Assembly (NCBI GenBank): GCA_035691285.1
Contig: DASSJI010000097.1
Location: 1-63,709 of the forward strand
Direction of reading: 5' to 3'
From: DATFEN01 sp035691285
GTDB taxonomy: Bacteria; Acidobacteriota; Vicinamibacteria; Fen-336
DNA: 63,709 nucleotides
Below the pieces are notes generated by a model. That model was not told the DNA's origin and did not search any database. It worked only from the letters and a program-made list of their open reading frames with translations. A program made the position numbers and the translations under genes. Positions 17,744 to 26,553 of the stretch are shown here, piece after piece. The first letter of the stretch is position 1. Each line of letters opens with the position of its first letter.

Positions 17744-18893
17744 GAAACGCCTGCTCGAGGTCCGCGAGGAGATCGTGGGGATCCTCGAGGCCCACGCAGA
17801 AGCGGATCAGCCGGCCGCCGTACGCGCGGGCGTTGGGAACCTCCGCCAGATCGGGCATGACCGCCAGGCTCGCCACGCCTCCCCAGCTGTATCCCATTTG
17901 GAAGAGCCCGAGGCGGTCCATCCGCTCCTGGAGGTCGCGCTGCTCCAACGGAGCTCGAAAGACCACGGAGAACAGGCCCGACGAGCCGGTGAAGTCGCGT
18001 TTCCAGACCTCGTGCCCCGGGCAGGACGGGAGGGCCGGATGGAGCACGGCTTCGACGTCGGGCCGCGCGGCGAACCACGACGCCACCTCGAGGGCGGAGC
18101 GCTCGACGGCCTGGAGCCGAACCTGGAGCGTGAGCAGGCCGCGGAGCGCCAGCGAGCAGTCGTCCGGCGAGGCGACGAGGCTCAGGTGCTGGTGCACGGC
18201 CCCCAGGCGCCGATACAGCGCCTCGTCGCGAACCGCGGCCGACCCGAGCAGCACGTCGCTGTGCCCGCCGACGTACTTCGTGAGCGCCTGCACCGAGATG
18301 TCCGCGCCGTGACCGAAGGCGTCGAACAGGACGCCAGCCGCCCAGGTGTTGTCCAGGGCCACCAGCACGCCGCGCTCGTGCGCGGCCGCGGCGATGGCAG
18401 GAACGTCCTGGACCTCCATCGTGATGGAGCCTGGGCTCTCGCACCAGACGAGCCGGGTGTTCGGCTTGATGCGGGCGGCGATGCCCGCGCCTTCGAGGGG
18501 CCCGTAGTACTCGATCTCCACGCCGCAGCGGCGGAGCACCTGGTCCGCGAACGCGCGGCTGGGCCCGTAGACGCTCTCGGGCACGAGCACGTGATCGCCG
18601 GCGCTCAGGCACGTGAGGTACACGAGCACGAGGGCGGCCTGGCCGCTGGGCGTGACGAAACAGCGAAGGGCTCCCTCGAGCTCCGCGAGGCGCGCCGCGA
18701 GCTCGAGGGTGGTCGGTGTGCCGTAGGCGCCGTACGTGTAGGGCCTCTCGTCGTGGTTCCAGGTGTCCAGGATCTCCGAGGCGCGCGGGAACAGCGTCGT
18801 CGAGCCCCGGAACACCGGCGTGGCGAGGGAGCGGAAGCCCTCCGGCGCGGCGGCGCCGGGATGGATGAGCCTCGTCCGCCAGCCCGTGCCCAT
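17736..18893 (-). CDS. Cystathionine beta-lyase-like PLP enzyme
   Basis: 385 residues of the Cys/Met-metabolism PLP family. The pyridoxal lysine is in VQALTKYVGGHSDVLLG. TYGAYGTPTTLELAARLAELEG and the SGQAALVLVYL region contact the cofactor phosphate, and the glycine-rich C-terminal WGGVASL is typical. The closest type by pattern is MetC, which turns cystathionine into homocysteine, pyruvate and ammonia. Gamma-lyases and synthases look alike, so the exact reaction is not certain. A RidA gene 3 bases upstream fits, since lyases of this kind release enamine intermediates that RidA hydrolyses. Confidence 0.85.
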   Translation of the reverse strand: MGTGWRTRLIHPGAAAPEGFRSLATPVFRGSTTLFPRASEILDTWNHDERPYTYGAYGTPTTLELAARLAELEGALRCFVTPSGQAALVLVYLTCLSAGDHVLVPESVYGPSRAFADQVLRRCGVEIEYYGPLEGAGIAARIKPNTRLVWCESPGSITMEVQDVPAIAAAAHERGVLVALDNTWAAGVLFDAFGHGADISVQALTKYVGGHSDVLLGSAAVRDEALYRRLGAVHQHLSLVASPDDCSLALRGLLTLQVRLQAVERSALEVASWFAARPDVEAVLHPALPSCPGHEVWKRDFTGSSGLFSVVFRAPLEQRDLQERMDRLGLFQMGYSWGGVASLAVMPDLAEVPNARAYGGRLIRFCVGLEDPHDLLADLEQAFRG

Positions 18894-18896
18894 CGC

Positions 18897-19331
18897 CTAG
18901 CGCCTGACCGCGATCGCCTGGACCTCGAAGCGGGCGCCGAACAGCAGCTTGCCGGAGCCGATGAAGGCGCGGGCCGGCAGCTCCTTCTTGAAGAAGGTGC
19001 GGTAGACCTCGTTGAACTTGGCGTAGTGCTCGACGTCGGAGCAGAAGACCTGGACGACGACGAGGTCCTCCATCGACATGCCGGCGGCCTCGAGGGTCTT
19101 CTGGACGTCGCCGAGCACGATCCTGGCCTCCTGCTCCGCCTCGGCGGGCACCTTGCGCTCGGCGTCGAGGCCGATCTTCCCCGAGAGGTAGAGCGTGTCT
19201 CCGACGAGCACGGCGTCGCTGAAGGGGCGCGGGTCCGCGCTCGTCTGCGGCGCGATGTAGCGGCGCGACGGGGCAGCGGCGCCCGCCCCCAGCAGGGCTC
19301 CCAGTGACAACAGTGCGACGGTCCTCGTCAT
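18897..19331 (-). CDS. RidA-family deaminase with a signal peptide
   Basis: 144 residues. RidA proteins hydrolyse reactive enamine/imine products of PLP enzymes. The fold is recognisable from GDTLYLSGKIG and DVQKTLEAAGMSMEDLVVVQ, and the family arginine is probably in PARAFIG. The first 20 residues (RTVALLSLGALLGAGAAA) look like an export signal, which is unusual for a family usually found in the cytoplasm. The start is supported by GGGAGG 6 bases upstream of the ATG. It sits directly before the cystathionine lyase gene. Confidence 0.85.
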   Translation of the reverse strand: MTRTVALLSLGALLGAGAAAPSRRYIAPQTSADPRPFSDAVLVGDTLYLSGKIGLDAERKVPAEAEQEARIVLGDVQKTLEAAGMSMEDLVVVQVFCSDVEHYAKFNEVYRTFFKKELPARAFIGSGKLLFGARFEVQAIAVRR

Positions 19332-19347
19332 CGTGTGCCTCCCTTCC

Positions 19348-21036
19348 TCAGGTTGCGGCCGCGACGTGCTCGCGGGCGCGGTCGATGGCCCGTTCGAACG
19401 ACTCGAAGATGCGCAGCCGCCCCTTGCGGTTGCGCCAGCCCGCCCGGGCGAAGGCCCGCAGCGGCTGGCCGCCGACGCCGGCCAGGATCACCTTGACGCC
19501 GTCCCGGTTGAGGCGCGCGATCGCCGACTCGAGCGCCACGAGCCCCGTCGCGTCGATCGCCGGGACGGCGACCATGTCGAGGATCACGACCTTCACGCCG
19601 CTCTCGACGGTCTCGAGGGCGCCCATCGCCTTCTGCGCCGCGCCGAAGAACAAGGGGCCGTTGATCTCGTAGAGCACCGCGCCCCGGGGCAGGGGCTCGC
19701 GCAGGTCGCGGTGCGTCGCGCCGGCCAGCCGCACGCCCGAGACCTCAGCCATGCGCCGCATGAACAGCACGGCGGAGAGCAGGATGCCGACGGTGACCGA
19801 CACGACCATGTCGAAGATCACCGTCAGGAAGAAGCACAGCAGCAGCACGGCGATGTCGCTGCGGGGAGCGGTCCGCACGATCCTCGCGAAGTGGGGGATC
19901 TCCGCCATGTTCCAGGCGACGAACAGGAGCAGCGCCGACAGGGCCGCCATCGGCAGGTGCGACAGCACCGGCGCCAGGAGCAGGATCGCGGCGAGCACGG
20001 CGACGGCGTGGACGACGGCGGCGACCGGGGTGCGCGCTCCGGAGCGGACGCTCGTGGCGGTGCGCGCGATGGCGCCGGTGGCCGCCACGCCGCCGAAGAA
20101 CGGCACCACCACGTTGCCGATCCCCTGGGCGACGAGCTCGGCGTCGGGGTCGTGCTTCCCGCCCGTCATGCCGTCCGCGACCACGGCCGAGAGCAGCGAC
20201 TCGATCGCGCCCAGCATGGCGATGGCGAAGGCCGAGGGCAGCAGGTCGCGGATCAGGGCGAAGGAGAGCCGCACCGGCTCGCCGTCGGCTCCGGGCAGGT
20301 CCCAGGGGAGCACCAGCTCCGGAAGGCGCTGCGGGATGCCGCCCGCGAAGCGGCTGGCGATCGTCGCGGCGTCGTAGCCCGCCCGCTGCAGTCCCAGGGC
20401 GACGACGGCTCCCGCCAGGAGCGCCACGAGGGGCGCGGGCACGCGGCGCGTGAGGCGCTGCCAGGCGGCCAGCACGAGGAGCGTCGCGGCGCCGACGGCC
20501 ACGTCCGCGACGTGCGTCGTGGAGAGGGAGCCGGCCAGGACCCCCACCTTGTCGAGGTAGTGCTCGGGCATCGGGCCGGTCGAGAGCCCGAGCAGGTCCT
20601 TGACCTGGAGCGTGGCGATCACCACGGCGATCCCCGAGGTGAACCCGGTGGTCACCGGGTGGGGAACGAACTCGATGAACTGTCCCGCGCCGATGGCGCC
20701 CAGGGCGACCAGCATCGCCCCGGCCAGGAGCGTCGCCAGCAGCAGGCCGCCGAGGCCGGCCCGCGAGGCGATCGGCGCCAGGATCACGACGAAGGCTGCG
20801 GTCGGTCCGGACACCTGGACCCGCGAGCCGCCGAGCAGGGGAATCACGAGGCCCGCCACGATCGCCGTGTAGAGCCCGTGCTGCGGCGCCACGCCCGACG
20901 CGATGGCGAGGGCCATCGAGAGCGGCAGGGCCACGACGCCGACGACGGCGCCCGCCAGCACGTCCGCCCGCAGCTCGGCGCGCCCGTAGCCCTCCGCCAG
21001 CGACTCGCGGAGCGCGCTGGCCAGCCGCAGGGCCAT
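19348..21036 (-). CDS. SulP-family anion transporter with STAS domain
   Basis: 562 residues from the ATG at 21036; the open frame upstream of this is a shadow. The membrane domain (about 15-420) has the SulP signature region DVLAGAVVGVVALPLSMALA and many helices. The C-terminal STAS domain (about 440-555) has VVILDMVAVPAIDATGLVAL, with alanine where the usual phosphorylatable Ser/Thr stands in the D-[ST]-T-G loop. Substrates of the family include sulfate and bicarbonate; the choice here is unknown. Its ATG overlaps the gpmA stop (TGATG at 21036). Confidence 0.9.
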   Translation of the reverse strand: MALRLASALRESLAEGYGRAELRADVLAGAVVGVVALPLSMALAIASGVAPQHGLYTAIVAGLVIPLLGGSRVQVSGPTAAFVVILAPIASRAGLGGLLLATLLAGAMLVALGAIGAGQFIEFVPHPVTTGFTSGIAVVIATLQVKDLLGLSTGPMPEHYLDKVGVLAGSLSTTHVADVAVGAATLLVLAAWQRLTRRVPAPLVALLAGAVVALGLQRAGYDAATIASRFAGGIPQRLPELVLPWDLPGADGEPVRLSFALIRDLLPSAFAIAMLGAIESLLSAVVADGMTGGKHDPDAELVAQGIGNVVVPFFGGVAATGAIARTATSVRSGARTPVAAVVHAVAVLAAILLLAPVLSHLPMAALSALLLFVAWNMAEIPHFARIVRTAPRSDIAVLLLCFFLTVIFDMVVSVTVGILLSAVLFMRRMAEVSGVRLAGATHRDLREPLPRGAVLYEINGPLFFGAAQKAMGALETVESGVKVVILDMVAVPAIDATGLVALESAIARLNRDGVKVILAGVGGQPLRAFARAGWRNRKGRLRIFESFERAIDRAREHVAAAT

Positions 21037-21782
21037 CAGCGCTTCGCGCTTCCCTGCTTCGCGACCGCCTCGGCGCCCTTCCTCGCGGCCTCGGGATCGA
21101 GGTAGTAGTGGCGGATCGGCGTGAGCTCCGCGTCCAGCTCGTAGACGAGCGGCATGCCGGTGGGGATGTTGAGCTCGACGATCTCGTCCTCGGGGACGGC
21201 GTCGAGGAACTTCACGAGCGCCCGCAGGCTGTTGCCGTGCGCGGCGATGAGCACCCGGCTGCCCGAGCGCACCTCGGGGGCGATCACGTCGTGCCAGTAG
21301 GGCAGGAACCGGGCCACGGTCTCCTTGAGGGACTCGGTCAGCGGAAGGTCGGCCCGGGACAGGGCCGCGTAGCGGCGGTCGTGGCCCGGGAAGCGCGGAT
21401 CCTCGGGGGTCAGTGCGGGCGGGGGAGTCGAGTACGAACGGCGCCAGACCTTGACCTGGGCCTCGCCGAACTTGGCCGCGGTCTCGGCCTTGTCGAGCCC
21501 CTGGAGGTCTCCGTAGTGCCGCTCGTTCAGGCGCCATGAGCGGTGCACCGGGATCCACATCAGGTCCATCTCGTCGAGCACGATCCAGAGCGTGCGGATC
21601 GAGCGCTTGAGGACCGAGGTATAGGCGATGTCGAACGCGTAGCCACCCTCCCTCAGCAGCCGCGCTCCCTCGATGGCCTCGCGCCGGCCCTTCTCGGTGA
21701 GGTCGACGTCGGTCCAGCCCGTGAAGCGGTTCTCCAGGTTCCACTGGCTCTCGCCGTGGCGCAGCAGGACCAGCTTGTGCAT
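21036..21782 (-). CDS. gpmA: 2,3-bisphosphoglycerate-dependent phosphoglycerate mutase
   Basis: 248 residues from the ATG at 21782, the standard length. It interconverts 3- and 2-phosphoglycerate. The phospho-histidine motif is LVLLRHGESQWN, the second active-site stretch is NERHYGDLQGLDK, and the second histidine is in IAAHGNSLRALVK. An upstream ATG at 21839 would add 19 residues not found in the family and would run into hpnC, so 21782 is preferred; GGAGGG stands before it. It heads the leftward operon gpmA-sulP-ridA-lyase-methyltransferase. Confidence 0.95.
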   Translation of the reverse strand: MHKLVLLRHGESQWNLENRFTGWTDVDLTEKGRREAIEGARLLREGGYAFDIAYTSVLKRSIRTLWIVLDEMDLMWIPVHRSWRLNERHYGDLQGLDKAETAAKFGEAQVKVWRRSYSTPPPALTPEDPRFPGHDRRYAALSRADLPLTESLKETVARFLPYWHDVIAPEVRSGSRVLIAAHGNSLRALVKFLDAVPEDEIVELNIPTGMPLVYELDAELTPIRHYYLDPEAARKGAEAVAKQGSAKR

Positions 21783-21805
21783 GCGAGCACCCTCCGAGGG
21801 CCGGT

Positions 21806-21811
21806 AGTATA
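21806..21811 (-). promoter_or_regulatory. Candidate -10 element (TATACT) for gpmA
   Basis: On the minus strand TATACT is followed by 23 bases, including GGAGGG, before the gpmA ATG. It overlaps the plus-strand hexamer TATATT of hpnC, so the two polymerases could not bind at once. Confidence 0.45.
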
Positions 21812-21813
21812 TT
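21808..21813 (+). promoter_or_regulatory. Candidate -10 element (TATATT) for hpnC
   Basis: TATATT ends 9 bases before the hpnC ATG at 21823, giving a leaderless or near-leaderless message. It overlaps the divergent gpmA hexamer by four bases. Confidence 0.45.
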
Positions 21814-21822
21814 CCCGGCGCG

Positions 21823-22692
21823 ATGAGCGCGTCGTTCACCCTCGACGAGGCCTTCGCCCATTGCGAAGAGCGCGCCCGCGGCCACTACGAGAACTTCCCG
21901 GTCGGGCTGTTCGTGCCGAAGCCGAAGCGCCGTTACGTCCACGCCCTCTATGCCTTCATGCGGGTGGCCGACGATTTCGCCGACGAGGCGATCTACGAGG
22001 GCGTGCGCCGGAGGAAGCTCGACGAGTGGGAGGCGCGCCTGCACGCGGCCTACGACGGCCGCGCCGAGGGGCCCATCTTCATGGCGCTCGCCGAGACCGT
22101 GCAGCGCCTCCAGATCCCCAAGCAGCCGCTGCTGGACCTGCTGTCGGCCTTCAAGCAGGACACGGAGAAGGACCGCTACGAGACCTGGGACGAGCTCCTC
22201 GACTACTGCCGGAGGTCGGCGGATCCGGTCGGCAGGCTCGTCCTCGCCGTGTTCGAGCAGCGCGACCCCGAGCTGCCGCCCCTCTCGGACGCGGTCTGCA
22301 CCGCGCTCCAGCTCGCGAACCACTGGCAGGACCTCGCCGTCGACCTGAAGAAGGACCGCATCTACGTCCCTCGCGAGCTGCTCGCCTCCCACGGGGTGCC
22401 CGAGTGGGACCTGAACGCGGGCCGCCTCACCGACGGCTTCCGGGCGCTGATGAGGGAGCTGATCTCGCGCACGCGCCCGCTGTTCGAGCGCGGCCGGCCC
22501 CTGTGCGACCGGGTCTCGCGCGAGCTCCGCTTCGAGATGCGCCTCACCTGGCTCGGCGGAAGCGGCATCCTCGACGGCATCGAGCGCGCCGGGTACGACG
22601 TCTTCCGGCGCCGGCCTCACTACGGCCTCGCGGGCAAGCTGGGCCTGGCGTGGCGGGCCTGGCGCTGGAAAGGTATCCTCACGCGCGGATGA
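21823..22692 (+). CDS. hpnC: Squalene synthase subunit-type enzyme HpnC
   Basis: 289 residues. In the three-enzyme bacterial route HpnD makes presqualene diphosphate, HpnC turns it into hydroxysqualene and HpnE reduces that to squalene for hopanoids or sterols. The two diphosphate-binding aspartate motifs are MRVADDFADEA and NHWQDLAVDLKKDRIYVP. The order hpnC, hpnD, hpnE on one strand supports the name. Its stop overlaps the cstA start (ATGA at 22689), an unusual interruption of this cluster. Confidence 0.93.
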   Translation: MSASFTLDEAFAHCEERARGHYENFPVGLFVPKPKRRYVHALYAFMRVADDFADEAIYEGVRRRKLDEWEARLHAAYDGRAEGPIFMALAETVQRLQIPKQPLLDLLSAFKQDTEKDRYETWDELLDYCRRSADPVGRLVLAVFEQRDPELPPLSDAVCTALQLANHWQDLAVDLKKDRIYVPRELLASHGVPEWDLNAGRLTDGFRALMRELISRTRPLFERGRPLCDRVSRELRFEMRLTWLGGSGILDGIERAGYDVFRRRPHYGLAGKLGLAWRAWRWKGILTRG

Positions 22693-24359
22693 GCCCGTCC
22701 CTTCCGCTGATCGCCCTCGCCACGCTCGTCTTCCTCTGGCTGGGGTACAGGCTGTACGGCGGGCTGCTCGCGCGGCAGTACGGCCTCGACGACGCGAGGC
22801 CGACGCCCGCGGTCGCCGTGAACGACGGCGTCGACTTCGTCCCGACGCGCCCCTTCTACCTGCTCGGGCAGCACCTGAGCGCGATCGCGGCGGCTGGGCC
22901 CATCGCGGGCCCGATCCTCGCCTGCCAGGCCTTCGGCTGGCTCCCGTGCCTGCTCTGGATCGGCGTGGGCGTGGTCTTCGTGGGCGCCGTCCACGACTTC
23001 TCCAGCCTCGTCGCCTCCGTCCGCCACGGCGGGCGCTCGGTCGCCGAGATCGTGCGTCTCGAGATGGGGCGCAAGGCCTGGGTCGCGATGATGGCCTTCA
23101 TCTGGATCGCGCTGGTGTACGTGGTCCTGGCGTTCACCGACATCACGGCCGCGACGTTCGTGGGAAGGACGGAGGAGCTCCAGGGCCTCGGCGTCCGCTT
23201 CAACCCAGGCGGAGCGGTGGCGATGGCCTCGACTCTCTACCTGGTCCTGTCCATCGCGATGGGGCTCGTCGAGAGGCATCTCAAGCCGCCGCTGTGGCTC
23301 TCGACAGCGGTCTTCGTCCCGGGCACGCTGCTCATGGTCTGGCTGGGCACGCAGCTCTCCACCGTGCTCGTGCTCCCAGGGCGGACCTGGGCGCTGCTGA
23401 TCCTGGCGTATTGCTTCGCGGCGTCGCTCACGCCGGTGTGGGCGCTCCTGCAGCCGCGCGGCTACCTGGGAGGCTTCGTTCTGTACATGGCGCTCGCCGT
23501 GGGCACGATCGGCATCTTCTTCGGAGGCTTCCCGATCCAGCAGGAGGCGTTCAAGACCTGGCAGGCGCCGGGGCTCACCGGAACCCTGTTCCCCTTCCTC
23601 TTCGTGACGATCGCGTGCGGCGCGTGCTCGGGCTTCCACGGGCTCGTGTGCTCCGGCACGACCTCGAAGCAGATCGCCCGGGAGTCCCACTGCCGGCCGG
23701 TCGGATACGGCAGCATGCTGCTCGAGGCCTTCGTCGCCCTGATCGCGCTCAGCACCGTGATGATCGCGTCGTCGGCCGAGCTCCAGGGCAAGGCCCCCGG
23801 GGCCGTCTACGGCGCGGGCTTCGGGCGCTACCTCGCGGTGCTCATCGGCGAGCAGCACCTGCTCTTCGCGACCACCTTCGGCGCGATGGCCTTCTCGACG
23901 TTCGTCTTCGACACCCTCGATGTTTCGACCCGGCTCGGCCGCTACATCCTCCAGGAGCTCTTCTCGTGGGGCGACCGGAGGGGCGCGCTCCTCGCCACGG
24001 GCATCACCACGGCCGTGCCGCTCGCGATACTCCTGCTCGCCGGCGAGGAGTCCTACCGCGCCTTCTGGACGCTGTTCGGGACCTCGAACCAGCTCCTGGC
24101 GGCCCTCACGCTGCTCGCGCTCTCGGTGTGGCTGCACCGCAAAGGCAAGCCGGCGTTCTTCACGCTGCTGCCCATGGGCTTCGTCGCGCTCACCACGCTC
24201 TGGTCGCTGGCGGTGCAGGCCGGCGCGGCGCTCCGCGGCGCCGGGACGGCCACGAGCGTCACCAACGGCGTCGTCTCCGCCGCCCTGCTCGGGCTCGCCC
24301 TGGTGCTCATGGGCGAGGCCGCGCGAAGCTGGCGCCGGGCGTCCGCGTCCGTGGCCTGA
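22689..24359 (+). CDS. cstA: CstA-family carbon starvation / peptide transporter
   Basis: 556 residues, shorter than E. coli CstA (about 700) but normal for the compact form. It begins with a helix and YGLDDARPTPAVAVNDGVDF, then the conserved FLLGQHLSAIAAAGPIAGP-like segment and FVGAVHDFSSLVASVRH, with about 14 further helices. Family members take up pyruvate or peptides under carbon limitation. It lies between hpnC and hpnD, overlapping hpnC by 4 bases and 5 bases before hpnD, so it is co-transcribed with squalene synthesis. No functional link between the two is established. Confidence 0.92.
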   Translation: MSPSLPLIALATLVFLWLGYRLYGGLLARQYGLDDARPTPAVAVNDGVDFVPTRPFYLLGQHLSAIAAAGPIAGPILACQAFGWLPCLLWIGVGVVFVGAVHDFSSLVASVRHGGRSVAEIVRLEMGRKAWVAMMAFIWIALVYVVLAFTDITAATFVGRTEELQGLGVRFNPGGAVAMASTLYLVLSIAMGLVERHLKPPLWLSTAVFVPGTLLMVWLGTQLSTVLVLPGRTWALLILAYCFAASLTPVWALLQPRGYLGGFVLYMALAVGTIGIFFGGFPIQQEAFKTWQAPGLTGTLFPFLFVTIACGACSGFHGLVCSGTTSKQIARESHCRPVGYGSMLLEAFVALIALSTVMIASSAELQGKAPGAVYGAGFGRYLAVLIGEQHLLFATTFGAMAFSTFVFDTLDVSTRLGRYILQELFSWGDRRGALLATGITTAVPLAILLLAGEESYRAFWTLFGTSNQLLAALTLLALSVWLHRKGKPAFFTLLPMGFVALTTLWSLAVQAGAALRGAGTATSVTNGVVSAALLGLALVLMGEAARSWRRASASVA

Positions 24360-24364
24360 GAGGC

Positions 24365-25198
24365 GTGGAGACCGCCTCCGCACGCCTCACGCGGAAGAGC
24401 GGCACGAGCTTCTACTACGCGTTCCGCATCCTGCCCGAGGAGAAGCGCCGCGCGATCTTCGCCCTCTACTCTTTCTGCCGGATTGTCGACGACTGCGTCG
24501 ACGAGGATGGCGGCGGCGGCGAGGCGGGACTGCGCTACTGGCTCGAGGAAGTGGACCGGGGCTATCACGGCCGCGCCGAGACCCCCGTGGGTCGGGATCT
24601 GGCCTGGGCCGTGGCGCGCTTCCCGATCCCGCGGGCGCTCTTCGAGGAGATCGTGGCCGGTTGTCGGATGGACCTCACGCACCGGCGCTATCCAACCTTC
24701 GAGGATCTTCGCGTCTACTGCTCGCGGGTCGCCTCGGCCGTGGGCCTCGCCTCCATCGAGATCTTCGGCTACAAGAGCCCCCTCACGCGGGAGTACGCCC
24801 GGGAGCTCGGCCTGGCGCTGCAGCTCACGAACATCCTGCGCGACGTGTCGGTCGACGCATCCAAGGACAGGATCTACCTGCCCCTCGAGGACCTGGCGCG
24901 CTTCGGCGTGTCGGAGGACGCGTTCCTGAGCGCGGCACGCGACGGGCACGCGCCTTTGGCGATGCAGGAGCTCCTGGCCTTCCACGCGGCGCGGGCCCGG
25001 CGCCATCACGAGCGGGCGGCCGAGCTGCTGCCCGCCGAGGACCGGCGCGCCATGCTGTCCGCGCGCATCATGGGCGCCGTGTACCGCGAGCTCCTCGAGG
25101 AGATCGTGAGGCGCCGCATCCCCCTCGCCGTCGGACGCGTGAGGCTGCCGCGCTGGCGCAAGCTGTGGGCGGCCTTCCGGACGGTCGCCGCCGGATGA
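24365..25198 (+). CDS. hpnD: Presqualene diphosphate synthase
   Basis: 277 residues from a GTG at 24365, chosen because it precedes the conserved start (SGTSFYYAFRILP) and has GAGAGG close upstream. It condenses two farnesyl diphosphates to presqualene diphosphate. The motifs are FCRIVDDCVDE and LTNILRDVSVDASKDRIYLP, and the basic LTHRRYPTFEDLRVYC segment is typical of the family. The stop overlaps the hpnE ATG (25195). Confidence 0.93.
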   Translation: METASARLTRKSGTSFYYAFRILPEEKRRAIFALYSFCRIVDDCVDEDGGGGEAGLRYWLEEVDRGYHGRAETPVGRDLAWAVARFPIPRALFEEIVAGCRMDLTHRRYPTFEDLRVYCSRVASAVGLASIEIFGYKSPLTREYARELGLALQLTNILRDVSVDASKDRIYLPLEDLARFGVSEDAFLSAARDGHAPLAMQELLAFHAARARRHHERAAELLPAEDRRAMLSARIMGAVYRELLEEIVRRRIPLAVGRVRLPRWRKLWAAFRTVAAG

Positions 25199-26553
25199 AG
25201 GTTGCAGTCGTCGGAGGCGGCTTCGCCGGGCTCGCCGCGGCCATCGAGCTGCAGGAGCGACGCCACGAGGTGGTGCTGCTCGAGCGACGCGGGGTTCTCG
25301 GCGGGCGCGCGACGTCCTTCCGAGACGCCCTCTCCGGAGAGGACGTGGACAACGGCACGCACCTGATGATCGCCGGCTACGAGGCGACCCTCGACCTCGT
25401 CCGCCGCTGCGGCGCCGAGGACCTGCTCCTCGCGCAGGACGAGCTCCGCATCGACTACGTCGACGACCGGGGGCCGACGGCGCTCCTGTGTCCCCCCGTG
25501 GTCGCACCTCTGCACCTGCTCCTCGGCCTGGTCGGCCTGCGCCTTCCATGGCGCGTGCGTTGCCAGGCGCTGCGCCTGGGACTCGCCGTCCGCTTCGGCT
25601 CCCCGCCCCACGGCCTCACCCTCGCCGAGTACCTCGCGCGCTGCGGCCAAGGCGAGGACGCGCGCCGGCTGCTCTGGGACCCGCTCGCCACGGCGATCCT
25701 CAACGAGACTCCCGAACGGGCCGCGGCCGTGCTCTTCTACAACGTCTACCGCGAGGCGTTTCTTCGCAGCCACGCGGCGTCGCGCCTCGTCTTCCTGCGC
25801 CGCGGCTACGGCGTCCTCCACGAGCGCCTGGGCGGCTACCTCGAGAGCCGCGGGGGCGCAGTCCGCCGCAGGGCGCTGGTCGAGGCGATCGAGATCGAGG
25901 CCGGACGCGCCATTGCCGTGAGCTACGCGCAGCGGGCCCGGTCGCGGGAGGCGATCCAGGCGGGGGCGCCGGCCTCGTCGGAGCGCGTGGCCGCCGACGC
26001 CGTGATCGCCGCGGTGCCTTGGAGCGCGCTGCCCGCGCTCCTGCCCGAGGGGCTGCGGGGCGCGCCGCCCTTCGCCTCGCTGGCGCGCCTCGCCGGCTCG
26101 CCGATCGTGTCGGTGGAGTTGTGGCTCGACCGCGTGGTCGTCGAGCGCCCCATGGTCGGCCTCCGCGACTGCGAGGTGGAGTGGGTCTTCGACAAGGGAC
26201 GACTCTACGGGCGTCGGGGCGCGCCGCAGCACCTGGCGTTCATCATCAGCGCGGCCAGGCGGAGCCTGGCTCGCGCGAACGCGGATTTGGCAGCGGCGGC
26301 CGAAGCGGCGCTGCGCCGCTTCTTTCCCGGAATGGAGGGCGCCGTGGTGACGCGCTCCCACGTCCTGCGCGAGCCCGAGGCGACGTTCGCCTCGGATCCC
26401 GAGGCCGAAGCCTCGAGGCCGGCCGCGCGCACGCCCGTCCGCGGCCTCTACCTCGCGGGAGATTGGACCGCGACCGGCCTGCCCGCGACGATCGAGGGCG
26501 CGGTGCGCAGCGGCCGCGCCGCGGCGCGCGCCGTCGAGGAGGACCGGCCGTGA
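25195..26553 (+). CDS. hpnE: Hydroxysqualene dehydroxylase
   Basis: 452 residues. This flavoprotein reduces hydroxysqualene to squalene, completing the hpnC/hpnD route. The FAD site is VAVVGGGFAGLAAAIELQ with LLERRGVLGGRATSF, and the C-terminal flavin contact is RGLYLAGDWTATGLPATIEG. It belongs to the amine oxidase/phytoene desaturase superfamily; gene order makes HpnE the best call. It overlaps the next gene by GTGA at 26550. Confidence 0.92.
   Translation: MKVAVVGGGFAGLAAAIELQERRHEVVLLERRGVLGGRATSFRDALSGEDVDNGTHLMIAGYEATLDLVRRCGAEDLLLAQDELRIDYVDDRGPTALLCPPVVAPLHLLLGLVGLRLPWRVRCQALRLGLAVRFGSPPHGLTLAEYLARCGQGEDARRLLWDPLATAILNETPERAAAVLFYNVYREAFLRSHAASRLVFLRRGYGVLHERLGGYLESRGGAVRRRALVEAIEIEAGRAIAVSYAQRARSREAIQAGAPASSERVAADAVIAAVPWSALPALLPEGLRGAPPFASLARLAGSPIVSVELWLDRVVVERPMVGLRDCEVEWVFDKGRLYGRRGAPQHLAFIISAARRSLARANADLAAAAEAALRRFFPGMEGAVVTRSHVLREPEATFASDPEAEASRPAARTPVRGLYLAGDWTATGLPATIEGAVRSGRAAARAVEEDRP

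Noticed and set aside
19333..21105. 590-residue plus-strand frame opposite sulP
   Set aside because: Low-complexity shadow of the transporter gene.
22620..24383. 587-residue minus-strand frame opposite cstA
   Set aside because: Rich in Arg, Glu, Gly and His with no motifs; cstA is unambiguous on the other strand.
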